From assembly GCA_029260615.1 (NCBI GenBank), contig JAJDCX010000024.1, positions 1 to 55,178 on the forward strand: 55,178 bases of DNA, in the 5' to 3' direction. Below the pieces are notes generated by a model. That model did no database searches. It worked only from the letters and a program-made list of their open reading frames with translations, and was not told the DNA's origin. The translations under genes and the position numbers were made by a program. Below are positions 6,263 through 15,026 of the stretch, piece by piece (position 1 is the first letter of the stretch; the number at the start of each line of letters is the position of its first letter). The stretch comes from Phycisphaeraceae bacterium (GTDB lineage Bacteria > Planctomycetota > Phycisphaerae > Phycisphaerales > Phycisphaeraceae).

Positions 6263-7552
6263 TCAGTGATGCTTAATCACAGCCCCGGCGGTGTGGCCGG
6301 AGAAGCCGGCGGCGAAGATGGCGTGGGTTGATGTGGGCTTGAGGGGTGAGGCTTGAGGGGTGAGGTTGAAGGGGGAGTCGATCGGCGAAGTCAGCCAGGG
6401 CATGGGGGGGCGTTGGCGGGCTTTGGCACTGAGACATGCGATGACCAGTGCGGTTAGGCCGGCGGCGCCGAGGCTGTGGCCCAGTGCGCCCTTGCATGCG
6501 TAGATCTGGGGGGTCGATGTTTGGCGGGTGTGTTCCAGGGTGTCGGCGTAGGCGGCGAGTTCGGCGGGGTCGTGGTCGGATGTGCCGGGGGCGTGGGGGT
6601 GGATGACGTCGATGGTTCGGTCGGCGAATAGTTTTTCACTGATGTGACGCAGGGCGGGCATGGTTGGGCTTGGTCGGATGATGTCGTAGGCCTCGGCGGC
6701 GGTGGCGGTGTCGAGTAGTTCGGTTTCGCCGGGCATGGGTTCATCTTCGATGGGGGCACGGCGTAACAGGACGGCTGCACCCGCTTCACCTAGGACGAAG
6801 CCTTGGCGTGCGTTATCAAGTGGGCGTTCGCGGTAGTTTTCTAGGGTTTGTTCGGCTAGGACGCCGAGCCTGCGGTAGCTGTGGATGAATAGCGGTAGGA
6901 GCGAGGCTTCGGCGGAGAGGACCAGGGCGTGGGAGGGGAGTTGGGTATCGGGTGTCGGGTATCGGGTATCGGAAGATGGGGAGGGGGCGTCACTGAGGAG
7001 TGAGAGTCTGGCGTGATGGAGTGCGGTGAGGCTGGAGGCGCAGGCGGCGATGTGGTGATGGGTGGGGCCCAGGTGCAGGCGTTGTTGGAGGTGGTGGTTG
7101 AGGTAGCCGTGGGGGCCCAGCGCGACGACGAGGTCGGCGTCGGGGGGCGGTGGGGCATTCAGTGTGGGGGGATGTGCGTCTGGGAAGTGAATCCGGTGGG
7201 CGGCGGTCAATGCGTGGACGGCCCCTTTGCTTGTGCCGACGAACGTGGGGAGGTTAGTGGGCTCGATGCCGGCCGCCATCGCGGCTTCTCGGGCGGCCCG
7301 CTCGGCCAACTCGACCACGGGGTCGCTGGCGGTGTGCTGGGCCCGGGTGACGGCCCCGACTACCTTGACCAGGTCTTCGGGGACGATGTCGTCGGGTAGA
7401 TTTTCCGTCCGCCCGGCCAGGGTTTTGCCCGTCAGGAGGTTGGAAAAAGTCTGCCAGGCCGAGCCTCCCAAGGGTGTAATCAACCCAAAACCAGCTATCA
7501 GGATGCGGTATCGCGGATTTTCGGTGGGTTGGGGAGGGTTCACAGCGTTCAC
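6263..7552 (-). CDS. Beta-ketoacyl-ACP synthase (FabF-like, KAS II type)
   Basis: Condenses malonyl-ACP with an acyl chain in fatty acid (or polyketide-like) synthesis. With the GTG start at 7552 it has 429 residues, normal for KAS II. The longer frame would run into the divergent gene, and the recognisable fold begins at RILIAGFGLITPLG (residue 16). Catalytic residues are intact: Cys171 in AACASS, His320 in HPHAPGTSDHD, and Lys354/His359 in CKGALGHSLGAAG. Two stretches do not belong to the fold: residues about 188-206 (APSPSSDTRYPTPDTQLPS) and about 396-408 (Pro/Leu-rich), both encoded by simple G-rich repeats. There is no ACP, FabG or FabD gene nearby, so its specific pathway is unknown. 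Confidence 0.88.
   Translation of the reverse strand: MNAVNPPQPTENPRYRILIAGFGLITPLGGSAWQTFSNLLTGKTLAGRTENLPDDIVPEDLVKVVGAVTRAQHTASDPVVELAERAAREAAMAAGIEPTNLPTFVGTSKGAVHALTAAHRIHFPDAHPPTLNAPPPPDADLVVALGPHGYLNHHLQQRLHLGPTHHHIAACASSLTALHHARLSLLSDAPSPSSDTRYPTPDTQLPSHALVLSAEASLLPLFIHSYRRLGVLAEQTLENYRERPLDNARQGFVLGEAGAAVLLRRAPIEDEPMPGETELLDTATAAEAYDIIRPSPTMPALRHISEKLFADRTIDVIHPHAPGTSDHDPAELAAYADTLEHTRQTSTPQIYACKGALGHSLGAAGLTALVIACLSAKARQRPPMPWLTSPIDSPFNLTPQASPLKPTSTHAIFAAGFSGHTAGAVIKHH
6337..6375 (-). repeat. 14-bp tandem repeat inside the ketoacyl synthase gene
   Basis: GCTTGAGGGGTGAG occurs twice head to tail (6337-6350 and 6351-6364), followed by a decayed third copy GTTGAAGGGGGAG. It encodes a Pro/Leu-rich stretch with no counterpart in FabF proteins, near the C-terminus. 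A 14-bp unit is not a codon multiple, so copy-number change would shift the frame. Confidence 0.7.
6932..6986 (-). repeat. GGGTATCGG-type G-rich repeat inserted in the ketoacyl synthase gene
   Basis: TTGGGTATCGGGTGTCGGG then TATCGGGTATCGG (6941-6972), flanked on both sides by GGGGAGGGG-like tracts (6931-6939 and 6977-6987). It encodes the Ser/Pro/Asp/Thr-rich insert between the active-site helix and the LSAEAS strand. The same word in the other orientation lies at 50077-50093, upstream of obgE. Confidence 0.7.
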
Positions 7553-7623
7553 GGTGGCAGTTATAGCCCATCGGGGGCGGGTGTGTGGTGGCTGGTGATC
7601 GGGCTGGGGGGGTTGAAAAATCT

Positions 7624-7653
7624 TTGCGGGGGGCCTATTGGGCGGCGTATAAT
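7624..7653 (+). promoter_or_regulatory. Sigma-70-type promoter for the oxidoreductase transcript
   Basis: Perfect -10 TATAAT at 7648-7653, with TTGCGG at 7624-7629 as a -35 (18-bp spacer). It lies about 135 bp upstream of the leader ORF, in the divergent gap between the ketoacyl synthase and the oxidoreductase. Confidence 0.5.
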
Positions 7654-7786
7654 GTTCGCTGATGCGAGGCAGGACCAGAGGGCCCGCGCGGGCGGCGTCG
7701 GCATCTGGGATGTGATGATGAAACGGGCTGGGCCCGATGTCACGACCGGTCAGCCCAGGATGGGCCAAAGCATGCAAGGAGGCTAG

Positions 7787-7849
7787 ATGATGAACCAACG
7801 CATCGCTCCGCCAGACCCTAAACCAAGCTGGAAGCTTACGGCTCCATGA
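7787..7849 (+). CDS. 20-codon leader ORF translationally coupled to the oxidoreductase
   Basis: ATGATG starts at 7787/7790 after AAGGAGG at 7776-7782, one of the strongest SD sequences in the window. The product is MMNQRIAPPDPKPSWKLTAP, and its TGA (7847-7849) overlaps the ATG of the next gene (7846) as ATGA. The oxidoreductase ATG has no SD of its own (AAGCTTACGGCTCC precedes it). The simplest reading is that ribosomes load here and reinitiate on the big gene. The Pro-rich peptide (PPDPKP) could also slow ribosomes. It has no signal peptide and no recognised family. Confidence 0.6.
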   Translation: MMNQRIAPPDPKPSWKLTAP

Positions 7850-10800
7850 CACAGATAGACCCACGCTTTACCCAGGAGACCGGCCCGGCTGTCTTCAGCG
7901 GGAGCGAATTGCTGGTCAAGGGCGCTTTGGAAACCGAGGGCGGTGTCCACCTCCTGACCGGATATCCCGGCTCTCCGATTGCGGCGTTCTTCGATACGCT
8001 TCAGTCGTTGGCTCCCATGCTGGATTCCCACGGCATCGTTGCCAAGCAGGCGACCAATGAAGCCCTGTCGGTGGCGATGGTCAACGGCTCGCAGATGGTG
8101 GGCTGCCGGGCGATCACGGCATTCAAGAGTGTGGGGCTGCATGTGGCTGCCGATGCGCTGGCGCTTGGGGTGTTAGCGGGGACACGCGGTGATGCGGGTG
8201 GTTTGATTGTGATGGGTGACGACCCGTGGTCGGATTCGACGCAGGTGCCTGCTGACTCGCGTTACCTGGCGGAGCATCTTAGGTTGCCGGTGGTTGAGCC
8301 TTGCACGCCGCAGCAGGTGAAGGATTGGATCAACCTTAGTTTCAAGCTGGGGCGGGCTGGGGGGATCTACATCGGTTACATGATGACGGTCGCCAACGCC
8401 GACGGCGGCGGGACGGTTGAGTGTTACCCGCATCATTATCCCGAACTGAACGAACACCAGAAGATCGAGTTGAGTTACGAGAAGGATGTGGAGCCGAACC
8501 TGGACCAGACGGTGTTGCTGCCGCCGAGGACTCACTGGCGTGAGGCCGGGTTGGCTGGGCAGTTTGATCGGCTCAAGGTTGAAGCGCGGAAGCTTGGGAT
8601 CAACCAGATCGAGCATCGGCCACAGAAGGGGCTGGTCGTGCCGATGGGGTTTGTCGCTGCGGGGACGGCGGCGTCCTACCTGGATCATGCACTGGACGAG
8701 TTGGGCCTCACCGGGCGGTTCCCGATCCTCAAGCTGGGTATGACCTACCCGGTGGATGGGAAGATTGTTACCGAGTTTGCGCAGCAGTGTCAGCAGATCG
8801 TTGTGATCGAGGAACGCCGGGCGTTTGTTGAGCGTCAGGTGGTCGAGATACTCAGCCCGTTGAAGCAGACCGGCGAGATCAAAACCGACATCTTCGGCAA
8901 AGCGTTCCCAGGCGGGCGTCCGGGCATCCCCGAGATACGCGGGCTGAACCCATCGGTGCTGATCGAGTTGTTGATCCCGCTTATCAAGGATCATGCCACG
9001 CTGCCGATCGAGTTGACCAACGGGCACTTAGCCGATCACCTGGAACTGCTCGAAGACACCGGCCGGTACGAAGTTAATATCCCGCTGCGCACCCCGACGT
9101 TCTGCCCGGGTTGTCCGCACCGTGACTCTTCGAGTGTGCTGCTTGAGCTTCGCCGTGACTTGCTGGATGCGAAGTACATGCTCCAGGAGCACAAGCGCAA
9201 GCCCGTAGACATGATCTGCCACGGCGACACGGGCTGCTACACGATGTTGATGTTCGAGCCGACCAAGCCGCTGATGCACAACTACTCGGGGATGGGCTTA
9301 GGTGGCGGGACCGGTGCGGGCGTCGATCCGTTTATTGATAACAAGCAGATCGTGTTCATGGGGGATGGGACGTTCTATCACTCCGGGCAGCTTGCGATCA
9401 GCCAGTCGATCTACAACGGGCAGGACCTGACGTACATCATCCTGGACAACAAGACCACGGCGATGACCGGGCATCAGGGGAATCCGGGGATCGAGTTTGA
9501 TCTCACCGGCAAGCCGATGAACCCCCTGGATATTGAGCGGATTGTGGCGGGGCTTGTGCCTAAGAATCTTAAGAAGGATGTGCAGGTGGTTCGGCTGAAC
9601 CCCGCCGACCGCGACCGCTACCGCAAGTTGCTGGAGCAGACGGTCTTGGCGGACGGGGTGAAGATTGTTATTGCTGACAAGGAATGTGGGATCACGTTCC
9701 ATCGGCGGGCGCGGGCTTTGGAACGCGGGTTACTCAAGCAGCACGGGTACTTGCCTAAGAAGACGTTCATGAACGTCGCGACCGAGGTGTGTGAGTTCTG
9801 TCTGGAATGCACGAACCAGACCGGTTGCCCGGGTTTGAAGATGACCGGCAGCGACTTTGGGCCTAAGGTCCAGACGGATATGTCCTGGTGCGTTAATGAT
9901 GGTGCTTGTGAACGCATCCATGCGTGTCCTTCGTTTGAGGAAGTCACCGTTAGCCGAAAGCAACCCAAGCGGATGGGCGATGAGCATGTGGAGTTGGGCG
10001 ACCTGCCTGACCCCGAGCGGCCGATCCACGCGGAGCAGGCGACCTGGCGTGCTCACTTCTGCGGTGTCGGTGGGATGGGCATCGGTGTGGCGACTTCGAT
10101 CATGGTTAAGGCCGGTCACGAGATGGGGTATCAGGTCCGGTTCCTGGATAAGAAGGGGCTTGCGATCCGCAACGGCGGGGTGTTCTCGCAACTGGTTTAC
10201 TCAAGGGCCAAGCCCAACGGCGAGCCGGTCCCGACCACCGCGCAGATCCCTTATGGCACGGCTGACCTGCTGATTGGGATCGACCTGTTGGAAGCGGCAC
10301 GGTCGATTGATCCCAAGCTCCCGTACCGTGTCGCGTCACCGAATCGCACCGCCGCGGTGGTTAACACCGCTAAGACGCCCACGATTCTTTCGCTGATGGG
10401 GCGGGATGATTTTGATATCGACGAGCTTCAAGACACGCTGCGCCGATACACCTCGGCCGACCGGTATGTCGGGTTCAACGTCGGTGATCTTTGCGAGCGG
10501 ATCCTGGACACCAAGCTGTACGCCAACATCATGATGCTGGGGATCGCGTTCCAGAAGGGCTACCTGCCGTTGACTCGTCAGGCGATCGAGAACGCGATCG
10601 TGGATGTGACCCGTGGTGAGAAGGACCGCAACCTGCGTGCCTTTACGATCGGACGGAAGATCGCGGTGCGTCCCGAGCTTTTTGTTGTTGAACCCCAGCA
10701 CGAATATGAGTCGGCGAGGCAGGCGCTTCGCCGAAAGATCAACACGCTGGCGGCTTGGTACGGCAGCGAATGGATCGGCCGGGTCATCGATCACAACAAG

Positions 10801-11565
10801 GGCCAACGCATCGCCAAGCGGTTCCGTGTCCTGATGCGTCAGACATTCCGGTCCACGCGTGGGATGCACGTTGAGGATCAGTTGATGCGCGACGTCATCA
10901 TCCGGGCCTACGACTGCGTGCTCTGGGGCGGGATCGACTACGCCAGGCAGTATTGTGAACGGCTGGTCGAGGTTTTCCAGAAGGACGACCCTGCGCAGGG
11001 CTATCGGGTCACCCGGGCGGTGGTCTGGAACCTCGCCAAGGTCATGCTCATCAAGGACGAGGTTTATGTCTCTTCGCTGTTGACCAGCCCGGAGAAGTAC
11101 CGCCGGGACCGTAAGCGATTCAACGTCAACCCGGAACGTGGCGACAAGATCACCTACCGCCACCACAACCGCCCCGAGTTTGAAATCTTCGGACGGCGTA
11201 TACGTTTCGAGTGGAAGGCCCGTGACTGGCAGCTTCGGATCATGTCGTCAGGCGCATTCCTACGCAAGCTCCTGCCCGGCTGGCACGTCCGCGAGCGGCA
11301 GTTCCGTGACTGGTATATGCAGTTGGTTGATCGGATCGAATGGGATGGGACACGCGACTACCAGCGGTGGGTTGCGATCCTGTCGACGCCTAAGGATGTG
11401 ACCGGCTACCGAGAAGTCCGCTACCCCAAGCAGGACGCGGCGATGCGCCGGGCGGAAAAACTCCTGGCGATGGACCCGGAAAGCTATGAACCCGCCAAGG
11501 CCAGTCCGTTAGATGACGATCAATCTTTGGTCAGCCTCCCGGTTGTCCAGCAATTGGGCGTGTAG
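7846..11565 (+). CDS. Indolepyruvate/2-oxoacid:ferredoxin oxidoreductase, alpha-beta-gamma fusion
   Basis: 1239 residues. Family enzymes oxidatively decarboxylate aryl- or branched-chain 2-oxoacids to acyl-CoA, reducing ferredoxin, with TPP and Fe-S clusters. Order: a PYR-type domain (TGYPGSPIAAFFD, residues 38-50); a TPP-domain entry with FCPGCPHRD (about 418) and GDTGCY; the TPP/Mg motif GDGTFYHSG (about 506) with a downstream NKTTAMTGHQ; a Cys-rich Fe-S segment (CEFCLECTNQTGC, WCVNDGACERIHAC, about 648-695) with seven or more Cys; then the gamma-subunit Rossmann-like domain (FCGVGGMGIG, about 736; KKGLAIRNGGVFSQLVYSR). A C-terminal helical region of about 250 residues matches the DUF6537-type tail of single-chain homologues. 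Substrate preference cannot be read from sequence. Its start is coupled to the leader ORF. Confidence 0.93.
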   Translation: MTQIDPRFTQETGPAVFSGSELLVKGALETEGGVHLLTGYPGSPIAAFFDTLQSLAPMLDSHGIVAKQATNEALSVAMVNGSQMVGCRAITAFKSVGLHVAADALALGVLAGTRGDAGGLIVMGDDPWSDSTQVPADSRYLAEHLRLPVVEPCTPQQVKDWINLSFKLGRAGGIYIGYMMTVANADGGGTVECYPHHYPELNEHQKIELSYEKDVEPNLDQTVLLPPRTHWREAGLAGQFDRLKVEARKLGINQIEHRPQKGLVVPMGFVAAGTAASYLDHALDELGLTGRFPILKLGMTYPVDGKIVTEFAQQCQQIVVIEERRAFVERQVVEILSPLKQTGEIKTDIFGKAFPGGRPGIPEIRGLNPSVLIELLIPLIKDHATLPIELTNGHLADHLELLEDTGRYEVNIPLRTPTFCPGCPHRDSSSVLLELRRDLLDAKYMLQEHKRKPVDMICHGDTGCYTMLMFEPTKPLMHNYSGMGLGGGTGAGVDPFIDNKQIVFMGDGTFYHSGQLAISQSIYNGQDLTYIILDNKTTAMTGHQGNPGIEFDLTGKPMNPLDIERIVAGLVPKNLKKDVQVVRLNPADRDRYRKLLEQTVLADGVKIVIADKECGITFHRRARALERGLLKQHGYLPKKTFMNVATEVCEFCLECTNQTGCPGLKMTGSDFGPKVQTDMSWCVNDGACERIHACPSFEEVTVSRKQPKRMGDEHVELGDLPDPERPIHAEQATWRAHFCGVGGMGIGVATSIMVKAGHEMGYQVRFLDKKGLAIRNGGVFSQLVYSRAKPNGEPVPTTAQIPYGTADLLIGIDLLEAARSIDPKLPYRVASPNRTAAVVNTAKTPTILSLMGRDDFDIDELQDTLRRYTSADRYVGFNVGDLCERILDTKLYANIMMLGIAFQKGYLPLTRQAIENAIVDVTRGEKDRNLRAFTIGRKIAVRPELFVVEPQHEYESARQALRRKINTLAAWYGSEWIGRVIDHNKGQRIAKRFRVLMRQTFRSTRGMHVEDQLMRDVIIRAYDCVLWGGIDYARQYCERLVEVFQKDDPAQGYRVTRAVVWNLAKVMLIKDEVYVSSLLTSPEKYRRDRKRFNVNPERGDKITYRHHNRPEFEIFGRRIRFEWKARDWQLRIMSSGAFLRKLLPGWHVRERQFRDWYMQLVDRIEWDGTRDYQRWVAILSTPKDVTGYREVRYPKQDAAMRRAEKLLAMDPESYEPAKASPLDDDQSLVSLPVVQQLGV

Positions 11566-11583
11566 GAAACGGCGATCGGCAAT

Positions 11584-11602
11584 CTGAGATTGCACATCTC
11601 AG
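11584..11602. terminator. Hairpin between convergent genes
   Basis: CTGAGAT (11584-11590) pairs perfectly with ATCTCAG (11596-11602) around a 5-nt loop, in the 58-bp gap between the oxidoreductase stop and the convergent flavoprotein stop. No strong T-run follows, so termination is only inferred from position. Confidence 0.4.
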
Positions 11603-11623
11603 TTCGCACATTGAACACCTGCC

Positions 11624-13057
11624 TCACGCCGCTTTTTTATTGGTTCCGCCGCTACAGATGTGAGAGAGTTTGTTAAGCCCGTTGTAGGCGGCGATCTTGT
11701 AGGCCTCGGCGAGGGTGGGGAAGTTAAAGACGTTGTCGATAAAGAAGTCAACCTTGCCGCCCAGCGCCATCACCGCCTGGCCGATGTGAACCAGCTCGGT
11801 TGCGCCGGTGCCGATCGCGTGGATGCCCAGGATCTGGTGGGTGTCCTGATGGATCAGCAGCTTGAGCATCCCCTTGTCGTCGCCAAGGAGTCGGCCACGG
11901 GCGAGTTCCTTGTAGGAAGCCACGCCCGCCTCGTAGGGGATCGCTTCTTTGGTGAGTTCTTCCTCGGTCTTGCCGACCATGGATATCTCCGGGACGGTGT
12001 AGATGCCGAAGGGGAAGACGCTGTTGAACCCATCGATCTCGACGCCGAAAGCGTGGCACATCGCCCGGCGTCCCTGTTCCATGCTGGTGCTGGCGAGCGC
12101 GGGGAACCCGATCACGTCGCCTGCGGCGTAGACGTGGCTGACGTTGGTCTGGTAGTTTTCGTTGACATTTAGCCTGCCCCGGTCGTCGTATTCGATCCCG
12201 ACATTGTCAAGCCCAAGCTCGCCGCACACGCCCTGCCGACCGACGGCGTAGAGGAGGGTCTGGGCTTTGAGGGCCTTGCCCGATTCAAGTTTGGCCTGGA
12301 CCAGTGGCTCGCACCCTTCTTCGGCATCCTCTAGCTTGATCGACTCGACTTTTTCGCCCATACGCAGGGTGACACCGCTGTTGCGCATGTGGTACTGGAA
12401 CGCTTCGATGAGTTCTCGATCCAGAAAACCGAGAACGAAATCACGTCCCTCAACCAGGGTCACGCGCACGCCCAGGGTGGCCATGATGCAGGCATACTCG
12501 CATCCGATCACGCCGCCGCCGACGACGATCATCGACTTGGGGAGTTTTTGTAGCTTGAGGATCTGGTCCGAGCAGAAGACGCTGGTCTCGTTGAAGGGGA
12601 TGTTGTCGGGCTTGGCGGGTCGGGTGCCTACGCCGAGCATGAAGATGTCCCCGGTGATCATCTCGGCCTCGTCTTCGCGGACAACCTGCACCAGGTTGGG
12701 CCCCTCGAAGTGGGCGGCGCCCCAGATCAGGTCGATGTCGTTTCGGCCTAGCTGGTCGTGGATCATCTCCCATTCGTGACGGATGACCTGCTGGCTGACC
12801 GAAACCAGGTCGGCGATGGTGATGTTTTTCTTGACCCGGTAGCTCTGCCCGAAGAGGCCGCGTTGGTTGGCACCGGTGAGGTGCAGGGCGGCTTCGCGCA
12901 GGGCTTTGGATGGGATGGTGCCTGTATTGATCTGGGCACCGCCGAGGACTTTACTGCGTTCGATGATGGCGACACGCTTGCCGAGCTTGGCGGCCTGGAT
13001 TGCCGCTTTTTGTCCCGCCGGTCCGGTTCCGATGACTACACAGTCGTAATGTTTCAT
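11624..13057 (-). CDS. sthA: Si-specific NAD(P)+ transhydrogenase-type flavoprotein
   Basis: 477 residues. SthA-type enzymes are cytosolic FAD proteins that move hydride between NADPH and NAD+. FAD-binding VIGTGPAGQKAA is at residues 8-19. The SthA signature NTGTIPSKALREA is near residue 45. The NAD(P) motif VVGGGVIGCEYA is near 178, and the second FAD motif YAAGDVIGFPALAS near 307. The C-terminal dimerisation domain contains HAIGTGATELVHIG. The redox-active CxxxxC of lipoamide dehydrogenases is absent: the stretch reads GGAQINTGTIPSK, with Gln at the position of the single Cys retained in some SthA proteins. That argues against a disulfide reductase. The start ATG follows GACGAC, a weak SD. 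Confidence 0.88.
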   Translation of the reverse strand: MKHYDCVVIGTGPAGQKAAIQAAKLGKRVAIIERSKVLGGAQINTGTIPSKALREAALHLTGANQRGLFGQSYRVKKNITIADLVSVSQQVIRHEWEMIHDQLGRNDIDLIWGAAHFEGPNLVQVVREDEAEMITGDIFMLGVGTRPAKPDNIPFNETSVFCSDQILKLQKLPKSMIVVGGGVIGCEYACIMATLGVRVTLVEGRDFVLGFLDRELIEAFQYHMRNSGVTLRMGEKVESIKLEDAEEGCEPLVQAKLESGKALKAQTLLYAVGRQGVCGELGLDNVGIEYDDRGRLNVNENYQTNVSHVYAAGDVIGFPALASTSMEQGRRAMCHAFGVEIDGFNSVFPFGIYTVPEISMVGKTEEELTKEAIPYEAGVASYKELARGRLLGDDKGMLKLLIHQDTHQILGIHAIGTGATELVHIGQAVMALGGKVDFFIDNVFNFPTLAEAYKIAAYNGLNKLSHICSGGTNKKAA

Positions 13058-13213
13058 GTCGTCCTCTGGCTTGCGTTTTCACCGGTCCCATCAGGGTTTG
13101 CGCGCCACAAGCATGACGCACAAGACCCGTAGGCTGTATCGGCTGTGCGGGTCGGGCGGGTTAGCGCGGGGTTTGACCGATAAAGTGGGTCGTCAGTTGG
13201 GGGGGCCGGGGGT

Positions 13214-13240
13214 GGCCGGGCTCGATAACCGAGCCCGGCC
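13214..13240 (-). terminator. Perfect 11-bp GC-rich hairpin downstream of the 108-residue gene
   Basis: GGCCGGGCTCG (13214-13224) pairs with CGAGCCCGGCC (13230-13240) around ATAAC, 14 bp after the stop of the minus-strand gene. Stability and position suggest a terminator, but there is no T-run on the minus strand. Confidence 0.55.
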
Positions 13241-13254
13241 CGTCGGCGTTACCG

Positions 13255-13581
13255 TTACTTTTGGCCTTTCTTCGCACTAAAAGCCCTACGGCCATAGGCC
13301 TTGGTCAGCCTTGCGACACGGTGGCGGCGCAGGTCAAGCGAGTCGAGTTTGCCGTTGGCATCCTTGACCAGAACGAACGGCAGGCAGACCTCGACGATTT
13401 TGTTTGCCTTGCCTGCGTCGTCGGACATCACCGTCACCCGCGTGATCGGGACCTCCTGACCAGGGGTCGCGGCACACAGGTCCGAGATGTACTCGTACAG
13501 GGTATGGGTCACGGTGACGTAGTCGCCACGGCGGACGTCCTCGGGGCCGATGACTCGGGATGGTTTTGTTTTCGTGTCCAT
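13255..13581 (-). CDS. Small soluble protein of unknown function
   Basis: 108 residues using ATG 13581 (start MDTKTKPSRVIGPED). The longer in-frame start adds only an unconvincing MLWYRLTIDII. Sequence: an alpha/beta-like core (RRGDYVTVTHTLYEY; VPITRVTVMSDDAGK; VEVCLPFVLVKD) and a very basic tail (RRHRVARLTKAYGRRAFSAKKGQK) that could contact RNA or DNA. It has no signal peptide or TM segment. It is monocistronic between the flavoprotein and sodA, with a strong hairpin after it. No family recognised. Confidence 0.7.
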   Translation of the reverse strand: MDTKTKPSRVIGPEDVRRGDYVTVTHTLYEYISDLCAATPGQEVPITRVTVMSDDAGKANKIVEVCLPFVLVKDANGKLDSLDLRRHRVARLTKAYGRRAFSAKKGQK

Positions 13582-13980
13582 GATGATGTCTATGGTTAAT
13601 CGGTACCACAACAAAGGCAGTGGCGAGCAGGATCCGTGGGATCGCTTAGTCGTTCGGTTCGTATGTAAAGTTCGATCGGTGGAGCCGGGCGTTCTGGGCG
13701 TTAGCGCGACCCCATCGGGAAGAGACGGGCCACAGAGACAACGCCAGCCACGGGGATATCGTGGTTGAGCCGGTGTTCGGGATGTAGGGGCGTAAGCGCT
13801 CGCACATCGGTCTCCATAAAGGTTGAGTCGAACAGCATAAACCCGGATCGGTCAGAGTCAACACTTTTTGGGCTGTGTTGATGGATTTTGTAAATATTTA
13901 TCCAAACGAGTGGGGCGGGCGCAAAAAAACAGGCACGCCGAGGCGCGCCTGTGGGGTTGGATGGAGTAGGTGTGGTTGGT
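13582..13980. other. 399-bp spacer, no gene seen
   Basis: A 72-codon minus frame at 13646-13864 has no domain-like pattern and is rejected. The stretch holds a CCACAGAGAC word (13729-13738) that may be a decayed piece of the repeat family seen at 19.1 kb, an AT-rich part (13880-13910) suitable for a promoter, and the sodA terminator at its right end. Confidence 0.5.
13923..13952 (-). terminator. Intrinsic terminator of the superoxide dismutase gene
   Basis: On the minus strand ACAGGCGCGCC-TC-GGCGTGCCTGT is followed by a T-run (13923-13929). It begins 28 bp after the sodA stop. The stem has one G/T mismatch; otherwise it is a textbook rho-independent terminator. Confidence 0.85.
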
Positions 13981-14607
<627 letters not shown>

Positions 14608-15026
14608 GATGGCCTCCATTTTGAGTGATTTTCTTACACAAGAGCACGTTACCTCTTAATTAATAGGCATTTGCGTGCAGATAGCTTGGCGAGTGTAGGC
14701 CCGTCATGTATCGGGGTCAATCTTGACAGATCTGTCTAGCTGGCGGTCATGATTTTGCGATTATCATAGTTAATTGTATGTAAAACAGTTACGTCAATAT
14801 ATGGGGGTGATTCTGATTGTATTTCACTGCAATTCGGGAGAAAAATATGAGAAATATTGGAAAATTTCTAATATAGGGGAACCAAATCGGGGGTCTGGTA
14901 GTACATAATGGTGAGAGACAAGGCCAAGTCGGTTGATATCCACACCGGACCGGTCTTGTGAACGAGATGCACCGCCGAGAGGCAAAGCACCAGGGCGGTC
15001 CAGGGGTCAGAGAAAAGAGGTACACC
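14608..15026. promoter_or_regulatory. AT-rich divergent regulatory region between sodA and the sigma-factor gene
   Basis: 419 bp with no gene. Compared with the rest of the window it is strikingly AT-rich, especially 14755-14880. It contains TTGACA (14723-14728) embedded in a perfect 12-bp palindrome GACAGATCTGTC (14725-14736), which looks like a -35 covered by an operator. No convincing -10 lies at standard spacing on the plus strand. Both flanking genes are transcribed away from this gap. Confidence 0.5.

Noticed and set aside
7553..7864. Upstream extension of the ketoacyl synthase (104 extra codons)
   Set aside because: It overlaps the divergent oxidoreductase start and its promoter and has no homology-like pattern.
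13646..13864. 72-codon minus frame
   Set aside because: No SD, no domain-like composition, lies in a spacer with repeat debris.
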